DNA from: Cyathus striatus
Lineage: Eukaryota; Basidiomycota; Agaricomycetes; Agaricales; Nidulariaceae
NCBI GenBank assembly: GCA_025738555.1
Contig: JAOVFP010000015.1
Coordinates: 434,001 to 498,000, forward strand
Length of the DNA: 64,000 nucleotides
Direction of reading: 5' to 3'
Position 1 is the first letter of the stretch. Every line of letters begins with the position of its first letter. Positions 1 to 13,000 of this stretch are shown here, in pieces. The notes under the pieces were generated by a model. That model did not search any database and was not told the DNA's origin. It saw nothing but the letters and a program-made list of their open reading frames with translations. The position numbers and the translations under genes were made by a program.

Positions 1-2
1 TT

Positions 3-3000
3 TCCAAGCTGTTGACATTGTTCGGAGGGGTAGCGAAGATTCATCCTCCAGCAGATGGTATGCTCGGTGTTTACTTCACGCTTGCCAGAGGACACCCACG
101 CTAATATTTTATATATAGTTATCGTTACAGGAGTCAATACCATTATTACTTTACTCAAAGTATATATCGACAATGATAACCAACTTTTATTTGTCTTCAT
201 TTCGATCGCGGATATGATGCGCCTTCTTCTCGAGTGAGTGCCTAAATTTATCGCAATATTCATTCACAATACTAAAACTTCGACACAGTATACGCCGTCT
301 TCCACCCAGTGCAGACTTCAGCAGAAGATTAAATATTGAACGCAACCACATCGAAGAAACAACCATTTCATTTGGAAATGTAATTGACGCGTACTATAAA
401 GGGAATAACATACTTGGTAAGGAATCCTAGTTGATTTTTACCTTATATATTATAAGCCTAACATGCTACGTTTCAGAACGATTTTACAAAGCTCAAGAAT
501 GGAAAATGAAGCTAGAAGGATATATTAGAGACTACGAGGCTCACAGAAGAAACCTTCAACTTTCACTTGAACTAAAAAACAGCGAAACTCTGCAACACAT
601 TTTCAAAAACTCCGAAGATGTATCAGTTTATTTCGGGAAACTGGAGCGAGTAGTATCTGAAAGCGAACAGAAAATTCTCAAAACTATTTCGGCGCAAACT
701 TCAGATTTGAGTAATCTCGATAGCCTTCGTAAACTTGATGCCGAACAAAAAAAGGACCTAATGAGGCTCTTGGCGAGCGTGAGCATTTCACGGTATCGAA
801 TATACTTTAAGCTGACTTAGGGCTATTAGGACATGGCGGAATTAAAGAAGCACCAGATAACTTCAGAGAGGGAAATGGAATCTCGCGATGCGGCCGCCGT
901 GCAACGATTTAACCAGATGGTGGAAAGAGTAAACACATCATTCGACGCGATGTGCACCATAAATGAAACTCAATTCAGAACAAAATTCGATATGCAGAGG
1001 CAACAGATCGTAGACGCTATGACCCACGTAGAAAATGTTCTTGTGAAGGAATTTAATAAGGGGGCCCATACACGTCTTAAACAAAAAGTACGTCCCATAC
1101 TTTTATCATACGTACCAGATGTCGTTTTGAACGCATGACACTTTAGGACCTACAAGATATCTGGCACGAGATGGTATGTAATAATTTGGGTTTTATTAAA
1201 TACCGACATCTAACCAGGGGTGACTTAGAAATGGGTATTTTGTGTGGAAAATACGGAATTCAGTCTAGCTTTATCTGAATATTTCCTCGAGTACTTCTCA
1301 GCACGAGACGGCTCAAATGAAAATGAAGGCGTTGGTATAATATTAATCGAAGCTTCAGATGACGTAGACGATTTGCCCAGATGTGAGGAACAACAGACAT
1401 CGACAATGAATGAATCTGTTGAAAGGAAGAAAGGAGATCCATTGGCTTGGACCTTGAAATATATATCACAATTTGGAGATGATATAGCATCTGCGATCGA
1501 CACAGATAAAACAGGCTTCATTCGGACAAGCGAAGCTAATGCATTCACCGGTCGAATGCCTTACAATTGGACTTTGGCGGAATGGTGCGTATACAATGGA
1601 ATAGGTACGAATGGAATCATAAAACATTACAGATATCTCACTAAAGTACAGGTTGGCGTTTTGAACAACAACTATATCAAGAGCGCATTTACCAACTGTT
1701 CGAATCCTGTACCCATCAATGCCTAAGAGGTGCGACTAAATGTTGATAGATTATCTGCGTCTCAATACATCCCAGCGTTAAGACACAACCGTTTATATGT
1801 CTCGTGGATCTTCAATTTATATGACATTCGGCAGTTGCTCAAGCTTGCTAAGGGGCCAGTACTCGAAGAAGTCCAAATGGCTGATGAACTTCGGTCTCTG
1901 GTTTATAGATATTCGAAAGAAAAAGATGATCTGCTCCGTGAAAAGTTGACTAAGTTAAAGTATAATATTGATGCAGAAAACACATTTGGACTATTTGGCG
2001 ATGATAATACGTTTGAAACGGTATGTTGTGTTACTTCCACCCGTTTATATCAATTTCTATAATCCCACGTTACAGTATATCCTGCAATTGATAGCTCTAC
2101 TATTCGAAAATTTGTTGAAGTTCCTTTACATCGCTGAGTCTACAGTGATTGAGATCGAAGATCTGGTGAAAATAATTGTTACCTTCGAAAATGTGCATGA
2201 AGAAGTTTTCAAGCACTTCTTTGATGTATTTTTCGGTGAGTGAAACTCGTTCAGCACACATTTATCTTCATAGTAAAAATTTTCAGAATCACTTCGCGGA
2301 GAAGGTGCGTTAACAGCGTATAGTTCAACACCTGGATTTAATTGATTAGTTTCGTTAGTTGACCTAAGCAAGGCGCTATCATCCTACCATGGAGGGTTAT
2401 ATCGTCTGTATGGGGAAAGCTATATTCAGGACCGCGAATCTGCTGAGCCCGCGTTCGATGAGCAGGCCTTGAATGAAACCGATAGACACCTTCTGACAAG
2501 TGAAATACTGAAGACGTTTCCGCTTCCCAGCAAAGATGAGGATGACACGGTAAATGCTGATAACAACTTGGAGGAAGATGATAATAGGGTCGAATCTAAT
2601 GATCCAGACGATGGTAATGGCCGAGACGATGTTGATGACACCGTTGATACTGGTGATAGGGACGATACTAGTAACAAGGACAACACTCACGTCAAAGTAG
2701 ATGCTGGTGACAAGGACGATGCTAATTATATGGAAAATTCTAATGTCAAAGACGCTGGTGACGAGCAAGACACGGACAGCAAAATTTATATTAGGGAAGA
2801 GCTCTCGCCAATATATCACTCGTAAGGAATTGGCTTCTTTGCTTCTTATAAATCTGACATTTTAATTTATATCTTCAGAACGAAAATTTGCGATATTTGT
2901 AAAATAGGTGCAGAGGATACTCGCATGCTCGGAATGGCCTGTTATACATGTCTTAAATGCAAGGGTATGTATGCAAACCATTCTCCATTTAACCGATATG

Positions 3001-3835
3001 ACAGGATATTTCTTGTAGATTTTGATACATGTGGGAAATGCCAAAACAGCACTGAAGTAAACCTGTCTGTAAAAGACCACTCAATAACTCATCCAATGGT
3101 TAAGCACTACTACGATATCAGTATATGGCAGTTTTCGTTGTGGTTGGCCAAAACTGCAGCTCTGCACCTGAACGATTTTAAAGTTCTCCGAACCCAAGTT
3201 ATGATAAATAGCCATTTCTCATCTTCAACCGAGAATACTATCTCATGTAAGAGTTGCGATAGACCAATTGAGATCACTACGGAAGTGGTGTTCATCTGCC
3301 TAGAGCATAACTGTAATGGTCAGTCATCGTACTTGTACTAGGCGACTGCATACTAACCCTTTCAATTCCAGACTACCACATATGCAAAGACTGCGAATCA
3401 AAGATACCGGCTAATATCCCAGATAATTTTGAGGTCGACAGTGAACCGCCATTAATGAACAAAGATCACACTTGGTCTCATACGATGTTACTGGTCCCTC
3501 CCGACGACTCTCCGTGGAATCCACCTGATATGGCACAAGTGCTGCCAGCTGGCGAGCTGAAGCCGGGAATTGAGGAGCAAATCTCAGTATTACAAGCCAA
3601 ATCTGGTTTCGTAGAGGACGCCATCAAACGAATGGAATCAAGCCTGGAGGAGATGAAGAACAAAACCGAGGAGATGAATACGACCATAGCAGTTCTCAGA
3701 AAAGTATACCTCAAGTTGCGTATGGACGCACCAAACTTGTTTCTTGGAGCTATCATTGTCTGGCTTTTGGCACGATACATTCCGCCATTTTATTACGTGT
3801 TGATTATCGGTGCTGTCTACCTTCTCTATCGCTAA
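3..3835 (+). CDS. EF-hand / ZZ-type zinc-finger protein with C-terminal membrane anchor (5' end outside window)
   Basis: Fourteen exons can be joined (3-57, 131-233, 289-416, 477-778, 830-1087, 1147-1173, 1229-1645, 1730-2020, 2076-2235, 2287-2304, 2350-2821, 2879-2964, 3019-3318, 3372-3835). Every junction is GT...AG, the phases close, and they give 1026 residues in one frame. A helical, charged N-terminal part is followed by a canonical EF-hand loop at about residues 382-393 (DTDKTGFIRTSE, with D1, D3, T5, G6, I8, E12). An acidic Asp/Asn-rich linker comes next, then a ZZ-like cluster of Cys pairs at about 746-785 and a second Cys pair region near 847-880. A Glu/Lys coiled coil lies near 930-975, and a hydrophobic hairpin over the last 36 residues suggests membrane anchoring. 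The layout matches a large uncharacterised Agaricomycete family. Calcium and zinc binding are inferred from motifs; the cellular role is unknown. The true start lies upstream of the window. Confidence 0.88.
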
Positions 3836-5153
3836 GGTGAGCAGACAATTCATACGTATGAAATTCAATAACTGAACTTGCTTGGGCCACAATTCTATTC
3901 AGAACGCATCTGGAGCACGTGTAGCACAAATCATGAAACATTGTTTATGGTCTATGATTTAACCGAGTTTCGTTCATACCTTCAGTCGTCATCTTGTGCG
4001 TGAGATGCATCCTGAGGGATGTTTTGTAAGAAATGAAGGAGAAGCGCACCTAAATGCAAGCAACCTCCGTTACCTTTCCAACAGCACCAAGTGACGAGCA
4101 TCCCACCAAGACGATCGAATATGCTTCTTCTTACCCCCGTTTATCCTCACCGTATTCCACTTCCTGTCATAGCTAGACAAAAAGTGGAAAAATTCATCAG
4201 GCAGTTCTTTTGTGTATTCCATCAGCATCGAGAGCCTCAACAAAAAAAATACGATTAAGTATAAAAATGTAAGGACAGTGGGGCACTGGGGAAGTGAGCG
4301 TACCTTTGTAGCATCCAGTGCATCAGCAAAATATGTAAATCTTTCACATGTCTTGTCTTTATTGTTGGTATTTGTCATTGAGATTTTTAATTCTTATGTC
4401 TTTGGAAGTATTTCGAAGGCTTTTATGGGATTTGATACGCTGTCTTTCAGTTTATCATATAGTTCAATAGCTGGACGTCGGGTGCCGGATATGTTCATAA
4501 CCGGCACCCTTTGCTCGGTACCGTCGAATCGGGTCGAACCCCGACCGGCGACAGGTCATACATCTGGTAATTATCAACCCCTCCTCCGCCATTGCTAAAC
4601 CTCCTCCCGGCTAACAATCCAAGATCCAAGCTAGGCTTTGGTATACACTCCCCATCCACATCCTCCACGTCATCTACCACGATTGAAGTCTACACCATGA
4701 ACACGTTCTACACCACGGACGAACTTAGGTGGATGGTCGCGGTGTTGGATTAGGACGCGTCCAGTCCCAACATCGGACGCATCGGGCGCAGCCAATTGAT
4801 TAAGTGCCCCCGCTTCCGCTTCCGCCTCTCCTCCCCCCTCCCCCTGCCCTTCTCCCCCTCCCTCTCCCTTTCCCGCGTCCCCCTCCCAGCAGCCGCACCA
4901 GTCGACGACGGCAGTACATCTTCCAGCCGAGAATATATCGTGCGGGATACTGTCCGCGTAACGCTAATGCCGATGGTAGGGAGTGGTTATGGGAATGGGG
5001 GGACACCTGGTTGTCAGGACTCAGATGCCTGTTAATCCTCGTCTTCAGGATGAACAGGAGAATGGGAGTGATATTGAGAGGGATCTCGTGTCCCCGATAT
5101 CGGCTGAGCAGGAGGAGTCAACGCCATCTGTGAAGATACCTGCTCTGAGACCT
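3836..5153. other. Intergenic; C-rich tract, no supported gene
   Basis: No exon set could be supported here. At 4698 an ATG opens a short frame that meets TAG after 18 codons and then stays open to about 5032 through a strongly pyrimidine-rich stretch (4810-4890). This may be the promoter, or a decayed 5' exon, of the nucleotidyltransferase-like pseudogene that follows. Confidence 0.5.
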
Positions 5154-7015
5154 ATGGTTCGGCTTACCAAACGTGCGGGGTCCACCCTTCCTCTAGTCCC
5201 AGGCTCAGCTACCTCTTCCACTCCTTCCACCTCCCCCGTCCCCGCCCCCACTACCAAACCTACTCCCAAAACCTATCCCCACCCCCGCACCCTCTACCGC
5301 CCCCAAATTCAAGCCCCAAGACCTATACTATGCCCTAGTCCTCGAAGCGTCCCAAGCAGCCATCTCCACACTCGACAAGATAGGTCTCAAATGTGTCCTT
5401 TTGGGGAGTTTGGCGACGAGGTTGTATGGGGTTTCTAGGTGTCCTAAGGTCTGTTGTTCTCTTTTTTCGTTTGGCTTTTCATCTTTTCCGTTTTTGAATT
5501 CGTCTTGTTTTCGTGTTGATTTTCTTCTAGTTTACGTGCTACGTGTGCAATGTTATGCGGCTACATCTGGGCCCCTTCCCCACTGTACCCACCCTCCAGC
5601 GGTTCTGACGTACTCCCTCCTCTTTCTTTGCCTTTATTCGTATTCCCTTTTTGTCTTTCGTCTTAACCTCCCCTGCCTGTCTCCTCCTCACGATGCCAGG
5701 ATATCCATCCAACGGCTTCATCCCACCCCTCCTCCGTTCTTCTTATCACCTTATCGTCTTTCAACACCCTCCTCCCAATTTCTCTCATCGTTTCTTCTCC
5801 CTCCTCCCTTCTTCATTCCCCCTTCTCTCCCCTTCGCCTTTTCTCCCTCTTTCTTTCTTTCTTTCGTTCGTTCGTTCGTTTCTCTTCCTGTATCTACGCG
5901 CCACGCTGTACGGCTACATCTGTGCCCTACCCTTCTCTTCCTTCTTCACTTTTTCGTCTTTCGTCTTTCATTTTTCCTCCTCCCGCTACCAATCTTCGTC
6001 CTCCCCGCCTATTTCTCTCCTCTTCATTTCTCTCCTTCATCTTCTTCTCCCTCTTCGTCTTTTTCTTTATTTCTTGCCTTCCCTCCTTCATCTTTAAGTC
6101 ACAGCCTTACTAACCCCCCTCACAGGACGTAGACATTATATGCCCACCACCCTCCAACCCAATGACAACAGGCCAGATCCAAGATCTGATAGTCGCCAAC
6201 GATGCGCGGTTCTTCCTCAAGATGCCTAAGGATCCGAGGAACGAGTATAGGATTTTGTGGTTTCGCCGGCCAGCTCCTGGGAGTGGGGGTGCGTCTTCGT
6301 CTGGTGGTGGCGGCGGGGTGGTGGCGGTAGTGGTAGAGAGGGTGTAAAGAAGGCGTATGGGGGAGCGAATAAAAGGAATGGGGGAGGAGAAAGAAAGGGA
6401 GGAACAAACCAAGAATGTAAAGCCTTGGATCATGAGTCTTCCCGATCTAAGGGAGGAGGCGGAGGGTGTGAGGTGGCTTGTTGCTCGTTCGCCTTCTCGT
6501 ACAGTTACGGCTGATGCGAAAGGGAAAGCGAGTGCTGATCCTTCCCCTCTTCCTCGTCCCTCCAATGATACGAAAGGCAAAGCTCGGGATCCGTCAAGTC
6601 TGATAGAGCAGGGACGGAGAACGTTACACTCCCCGTGCTCCCCTTCCCCACCATCCTCCTTCAAAAACTCCAAGGCTGGTCAGATCTTCGTGTTGCCCCC
6701 GAGGGATTCAAAAGGAATAAGCAATCGCGGGATGTGGGCGATGTGGGGAAGCTCTTGGAGTTGAGGGAGGTTAATAGGCTTATTGAGTCGTTTACCTCAT
6801 CTTCTACTTCGTCGTCTTCGTCCCCCCCCATCCTCGGCGACTCGGACGAATGCGGTACTAAGCGCCGTATGGTCAAATCCCACCTGATTCCCGGGAGATT
6901 TCGAGGAAGTTAGTAGGAAGAGGGTTAGATTGTATTGTCATTATTTCCCGAGGATGACCGGGGTGTGGGCTTGTTTGGGGTTTGAGATCGTTCCGAGGGA
7001 GGGGGAGGTGGAGGA
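5154..7015 (+). pseudogene. Nucleotidyltransferase-like gene, probably a pseudogene
   Basis: Translated pieces in shifting frames resemble an Agaricomycete family with a nucleotidyltransferase fold. A likely start at 5154 (MVRLTKR) is followed in another frame (from about 5305) by a helix and the segment LLGSLATRLYGVSRCPK. After a spliceable gap (acceptor CAG at 6123-6125) comes DVDIICPPPSNPMTTGQIQD. GS...DVD is the usual nucleotide/metal-binding signature. Later pieces are KLQGWSDLRVAPEGFKRNKQ with DVGDVGKLL (from about 6640) and a C-terminal block with RVRLYCHYFPRM (about 6910-7000). Damage: a frame change near 5240-5300 in C-runs, an in-frame TAA at 6345-6347, a frame change near 6600 and another before 6900. 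Extra unannotated introns could explain some but probably not all of these. Substrate and role are unknown. Confidence 0.6.
5451..6125 (+). other. Long pyrimidine-rich intron with internal duplication
   Basis: The stretch between the GS-containing and DVD-containing exons is about 675 bases, against 45-85 bases for other introns in the window. It is almost purely C/T on the plus strand. It carries (TTCT)n and (TTCG)n runs at about 5846-5880. Two diverged copies of a segment containing GGCTACATCTG lie near 5560 and 5910. A long open frame crosses it (5401-6132) but encodes only Ser/Phe/Pro/Leu low complexity. Confidence 0.6.
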
Positions 7016-10000
7016 GAGGGAGTGTGTTAGGAGAGCTGTTGAGGGGTTGGGGGTGGTGCGGTGGAGGAGGAGGGCGATGAGGAGGGAGGGGAGGGTGAAG
7101 GGGAAGGCGATGAGGAGGGTAATGTTGATGATGAGGATGAAGTTGTCGAGTGATCGCGTGAAGAGGGGGTCTTAGCGTGATGGTTGTGTGGACACTTGTC
7201 TGGTTCGCTCTCGCTCTCGCTTTCGATCTTGGAGTAGATTACCTCAAGTTGACTTGTTGTCTCTGCGCCCCGCCGTAACCGTAACCGTTCTCTTGCTCTT
7301 GTCTCGCATATGTGATAATATGATGTTGTACACTTTCTCTGGGATTTGAGAGGAAGCTTTTCTCTTGTCCTCTTGCTATTATCTCGCATATGAGATAATA
7401 CTACGTTTCACTATTTTCTGGGGGGCGTGAAAGGAAGCATTGCTCTGTTTCGTGTCTTCCTGTTGGAGAACTTGGGATAACAATTGCTAATCTGTTTCAC
7501 GCTCTTCTTCAGCTGGAAAATTATAAGCGCCTGATTATCATATTTTTGGCAGATTTGCGTTTTGACCGTAATTTATCAAATCCCGTTCTACTGTTCGACA
7601 GTTTAATTTACCCTCTTTCTTATTCTTCTGTTTATCCAGCGCGCTAAACAATACGATTGGGCGCGTACCGCCGGGTGAGTTTAGACCGCAAATCCCAAAT
7701 GATTCTGTTTTGTTGCTTTAATCTATCTGTCATTTTCGACGTTGTCATCACGGCTGGTTGTAGAAAATTTTCTATTTTAATACCACCTGTTGACGATATG
7801 AGACCGGTGAATTTGACATTCCGTTTAATTGGAGTGCTTTTATGGTCTGAGTTTCTCGCAAATCTCTCAAAAGTACGTGTCCCTGAATTCCAATATTTGA
7901 AGTTGTAAAGCTACACGATAAGACGAGCCAATTCCTTTCTTTTCAGGCACCCTTGTCGCTCAGGCTGATGTGTTTCATCATTGTCCTACCTCCACAACTA
8001 TGGAGGTATGACCAGAAACGATGTCGATGTTTCGCTTAGGATCCAGCGCATCAAGATCGAACGGAGATCGTTCCAAATTACAGTCATTGATGGTGATCTC
8101 GGTCACCTAAGATCAAATTGAGAAATAAGACATAAAATGTTTCGAATACTGCCATCAATTTATGTTAAAGTTATGGTACACCTTCCAAAGAATAAATCGA
8201 GACCTTTTTTGTAATTTTTGGATCCTCCAGTGTATTTCTATGAATATTTTTTTAAAGTGCATGCGATCTTGGACAAAACTAGGAAGCCGGTCATAGCGCG
8301 GGAACTTATTATTGTGCGGTATTTAGTACCTGACAGCTTAATATCTTATCTTATCAAATGCTACTGGGCAGCCGGTTGACTCGCGCTTGCCTGTGCTCTC
8401 TGCACTTTACCTCTGCTTACTCCGTTGCTCATCCCAAAATCCTTCCACAAAAGCTTCTAAAATATAATTGAGATACCATTCATTAGTTTTCCGACAGTTA
8501 TTTGCGAGTTAAAAGCCTTTTCCAAAAATTCCTCCATTTGACATTTCTATGTCATGAAAATGGAATTTTTCTGATCTCATCACTCCAGCACCTCAAATAA
8601 AACGTTAAAAAATGCGATAAATACACTAATATATTTTGGATGATACCAATAACATTTATGCCAAATTTCAAGGTCAGTTTTCAACTACACAATCCACAAT
8701 AGTGCTTTCAACTTGCAGTAGGGGGGATAAGGAATATACCTAACATACAAACTTAAACCTTTAGTACAAAATTTAAACAAAGCAAATATGCCGTGAAACT
8801 GTTGTAAAAGTGTGCTTTGGAACTTTAAAAATGGATATGGTTAGTCGTCATATAGAAAGATGTTCTTGAAAAGTGACTGTGCAGCAGATACGAAGCAGCT
8901 GATGCGAAATAGACAGCCAAATAGATGATGTAATGGCATGGCGAGACATACAGTTGTTATATCATGGCCAAATCTATGTCATTCTGCATATAGATTGAGA
9001 TATATGAAGGCAATACTTAGATAATTATTATTGTGGTTTCTTTTTTGCAGGGGACTGACTTGTTCTGTTGAAAATTCCTGCTGACCGACTGCTAGGTGTG
9101 ACCGAGTTCCTGATTACGTACTGTAGGTATTAAACACCGACGGATGCTGTTCCGCTCCCAAGAACCTCCCGGAAATCACGCGAGCTATATGCGAGTCCAA
9201 TGTGAGCGTACCGCCGCACCGTGCTTTTGTTCCCACGCAAGTACTGTGAGCGCCTTGCGAGTGTCGTGCCAGATTGAACTGAACCTTCCTTCGTTTTTTA
9301 CGCCGTATGGCACCACCGCTTACCAGTGAGCTTAAATACATGCTTTATTCTTCTTTTTGTACTTTATTATTATTATTAAAGTCACTGGTAAGTTGTAGAA
9401 AAAGGATTCAGCACTGTGCTGTTATTAAATGTGAGGTATTAAACGGTAATCTGTATATGTTATATGTGTGTAGTAGTTGTGTGCTGCAGTGTACCGCATT
9501 TTAATAAAGAAATAAGGCCGCCAAGCAGCACAGCCCACTACCTCAAGAATTCGATTAGTAAGAGATACCGGATTACATACAGGAAGGGAAAGAAGTAAAG
9601 GGGCATTTATTGTCGAGGAGATTGTATAACTGTTCTTACATCAGGAATAAAAGAGATAGTAATATAGAGCTATGTAGGCTACATAGCACAAATATCTCCT
9701 ATCGGAAAGTCCCCTTTATGTAGGTCCATATAGACTCATGCTATCTTCCCATAGATCTACATAGATCGACATAGCCGAAGTGATAGCTTGGTAGTTCCGT
9801 GTAATTGCGCCTTTAGAGATGTAGACTACTTGTCTATTGCAACTACTGTATGTATGTAGGCAACCAAAATGTCGCCATTGCAGGAGATTCAATTGCAGCC
9901 AGTAGAATAAAAAAAAGATATATATTTTGTATGATACTACACACATATCTAAGTATACTAACTAATATACCCTGGCCCTTCTATTTAACGTACACTCTTA

Positions 10001-13000
10001 CCAACCACCTTTCAGCCCCTTCAGGCATACCAAACATGAGCGAGTGCGCATAAATCTATTGGTCAGTGAGAGTGTAAGCAAAAGGAGTAGTGCGACATAC
10101 AAAAATAATCAGCCCTTCTCTTCGACGCACGCCGTTAACAACAATCCTTCCCCCCTTCTGGCATACCAGTTGTGAATGAGTGAACTAAGAGTTGGTGGGA
10201 GTATAAGCACGAGAAAGAATATAAGGCGGTGTGACATACAACATTTTCAAAAGCATAACTCAGCCAGTATTCATAATGTCGCGGTCTACATAAAAATGTT
10301 TGTCAATGATCCTACAGCGCACCTAGGAGTGAGAAGCATTCATGAGTACCAGAAAGGAGACTTACAACAGTGAAGGGTTTGTAAAGTTTGCAACAAATTG
10401 ACAAAGATTCCATATATAAACGTTAACGAGAGAAAGAGACATGACAGAACAGACAGGTAAGTAGGGGGAAAGGGAAGAAACAAAGAACAGAGATGAGACA
10501 AGACCGAAAATTGTTTTCACAGCCGGATGTAACCGACGATCGAAGTCACGTGATGACTTGGCACACCGGCAATGGGTAACTTACTCGTTGTCAAGTTATT
10601 GTGCTCGGCACCTTTCTCTCCTTCTCACTCCCTGTTCCAAACACATAACTGTACTGTAGATAATTACTAGAGCACTCTGAGCATTGTGCAACAGCTACTA
10701 AAACATACATATAGATAAATTACAATCCATATTTGAGGTATTAAACATTGTAAACATCACCATTTCTCTTAAAATAATAAAGGCTACTTATCCAGCATAT
10801 AATAGTAGTGTATAAGTAGTGATCTTTCAAGATCCAAGAAAGGGAAGGAGCTAAACTATCTGCACTTATATAGTCTACATAAAATTGCAGGACATCTATA
10901 AAGAGATATGTAGATAGCTGTCTAATGTATGCAAATCTATATGTCTGTCATAGTGTACTCTATAGTCTACCCAGCTCTATCTAGCATCAATGCGTGCTAT
11001 ATAATGCGATGTAGCCTACAGATATCTATATGGCTTGGCAGATGATCGATATAGGCTACCGAGCTTGGCACTTGGCTCGGTAGCCGGATCAGTGTTTCCT
11101 GATGTAGTCTTGTAGTACAAGAGAACAGTTAATAATATATTACATTAATAATTATGGTGATTGATGCCTATTCATAGCATAATATTAAACCTGATGAAAA
11201 AGAGATGCACAACGAGCACGGATAACAGACACGAATTATTCCATTCTGTGTCTAAGTATTTACGGCCTACCAGAATGAGCAAGTTTGTGTGTTGCAATGT
11301 ACTGCATTTTAATAAAATCACTGTCTGATTTCAGACTCCAAAGTAATGCATTGCAAAGGGAGACATATTTATTGTACTTTGCAAGAAGCCAGAGTATTAA
11401 ATACACACAATAAATCGCATAATTAATGTCTACAATAAATCTGAACTTCAGTATCACATTCTTCATAAGTTAACATAGGAATAGTGGGGGAACATCGCAA
11501 ATAGTAATTCATACCACATGCTGCAACATCCATAATTCATTGTACAACGTGTTGTACAATGTATGATACAAGTATGATATAATTATTTCGCTTTTTGTGA
11601 TCTTCTATGCGATGCAGCACCTTGATGTGAAGGCGTGGGAAGTGAAAAATAGCCGAGGGTTATGTGAAAGCTACACGGCCAACTCCCAAAAAAGGCACCT
11701 TCACTCCGTGAGATCATCCGGAGATGTTCATAAGCGAGACATCGACTTGATGATCGACACCGTTTTTCGTATACGCTCACAACTATGGTAAATGTTATTT
11801 TCTTGTCACATTACAGCGCTCGAGTTGCGTCGTTCCAATAAACCGGAACTGCCAGTTAAATACTCCGGGCGCGATAATCTGCGAAATCTCCATATCACTG
11901 TACACTCATGTCGGCGAGCTCGGGAAACAGTGTTTCATTTATTATAGGTCATACAGCTCGGGAATCAACCTGATAACGTCTGGCAGTTCAGCATGACACT
12001 TAACGCCAGAGCGTGTATTGCCTTAATTCCGGTATCCATATCTTTCGGACGTGTCTATCTGTCATTTTTGACATTGGTACTGCTAGTGCAATTCTATTAT
12101 TATCCTCAGGATTTTATCGGCATTTTGACCTTCCGGTTCATCAACCAAAAATGGTGACTTTGCTTATGGAGCTACACCACCACCTCCTATACTACGTCAT
12201 TGAAAGTGATCCACCTGATTAACATCTGTTTAAAGGAGACGGTTATACTACGATTTTCACGCGTTGGATGCGAATGAGCAGTAGTGATTTTAATTCAGTC
12301 TTCAGTCAATTATTTGAGTCTTTCATTTGTCTTTTCAATACACAAGGTCGTTCAGTTTACTCGAAATATGAAATAAATTTAATTTCGTAATCTGATCTTT
12401 CTCGTCTGCGGAGATCCATTGAAGGGTTCTGTAACATCACTGAGAACCCCGGTTCCCGAGACGAGGGGGCCGCTCCTCATTTGCGAGTTTTGCCTCTTAG
12501 ATGTGTTCTCGTTAGTATCCGTTCCTCTTTAAGCCATCATAACAAGGAAAAGGGATGGGTTTAGGAACCTGGGCCAAGACATGGCTACTATATAGTTGGG
12601 CTGAATCTATTATCTTTGCTACATCAAGGTAAGCCATAACTAAGGTTACGTAAGTAATGTTCCGAGGCTTTTGCCAAACATATACATGCCAGCTCCCTTT
12701 CGGCGTTAACTGCGCGCTTAACGCCCAGGGTCCTGCTCTCATCTGATGCTACATATGCACTTACCACGATGACACAGCACCCGCTCTTCAATCAATAGGT
12801 TACTTGCACATATAGCAACAGCCATAAGAAGATGGTAGTGGCCTTTGATGAGTTTGATGCAGTGATCTCCCACTCTCTGAATTTTACGCAGTGTTTTATT
12901 TTCACTTAATAACTAGTATATATATTCAGATGACTGTCCTCCAAGATACACTACTTCATGTACTTTTCGAAGAGCTTACGCGGTCACTTGCTCGGCGCGA

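Noticed and set aside
4698..5032. Separate small gene starting MNTFYTTDELRW
   Set aside because: An in-frame TAG after 18 codons and strong base-composition bias; no intron explains it convincingly.
5401..6132. Long plus-strand open frame (over 240 codons)
   Set aside because: Only its first codons belong to a conserved exon; the rest is C/T-rich intron low complexity.
7990..11790. A 3.8-kb element bounded by inverted copies near 7998-8060 and 11690-11780
   Set aside because: The match is weak (roughly two thirds identity over 40 bases), does not reach a clean end and has no target duplication.
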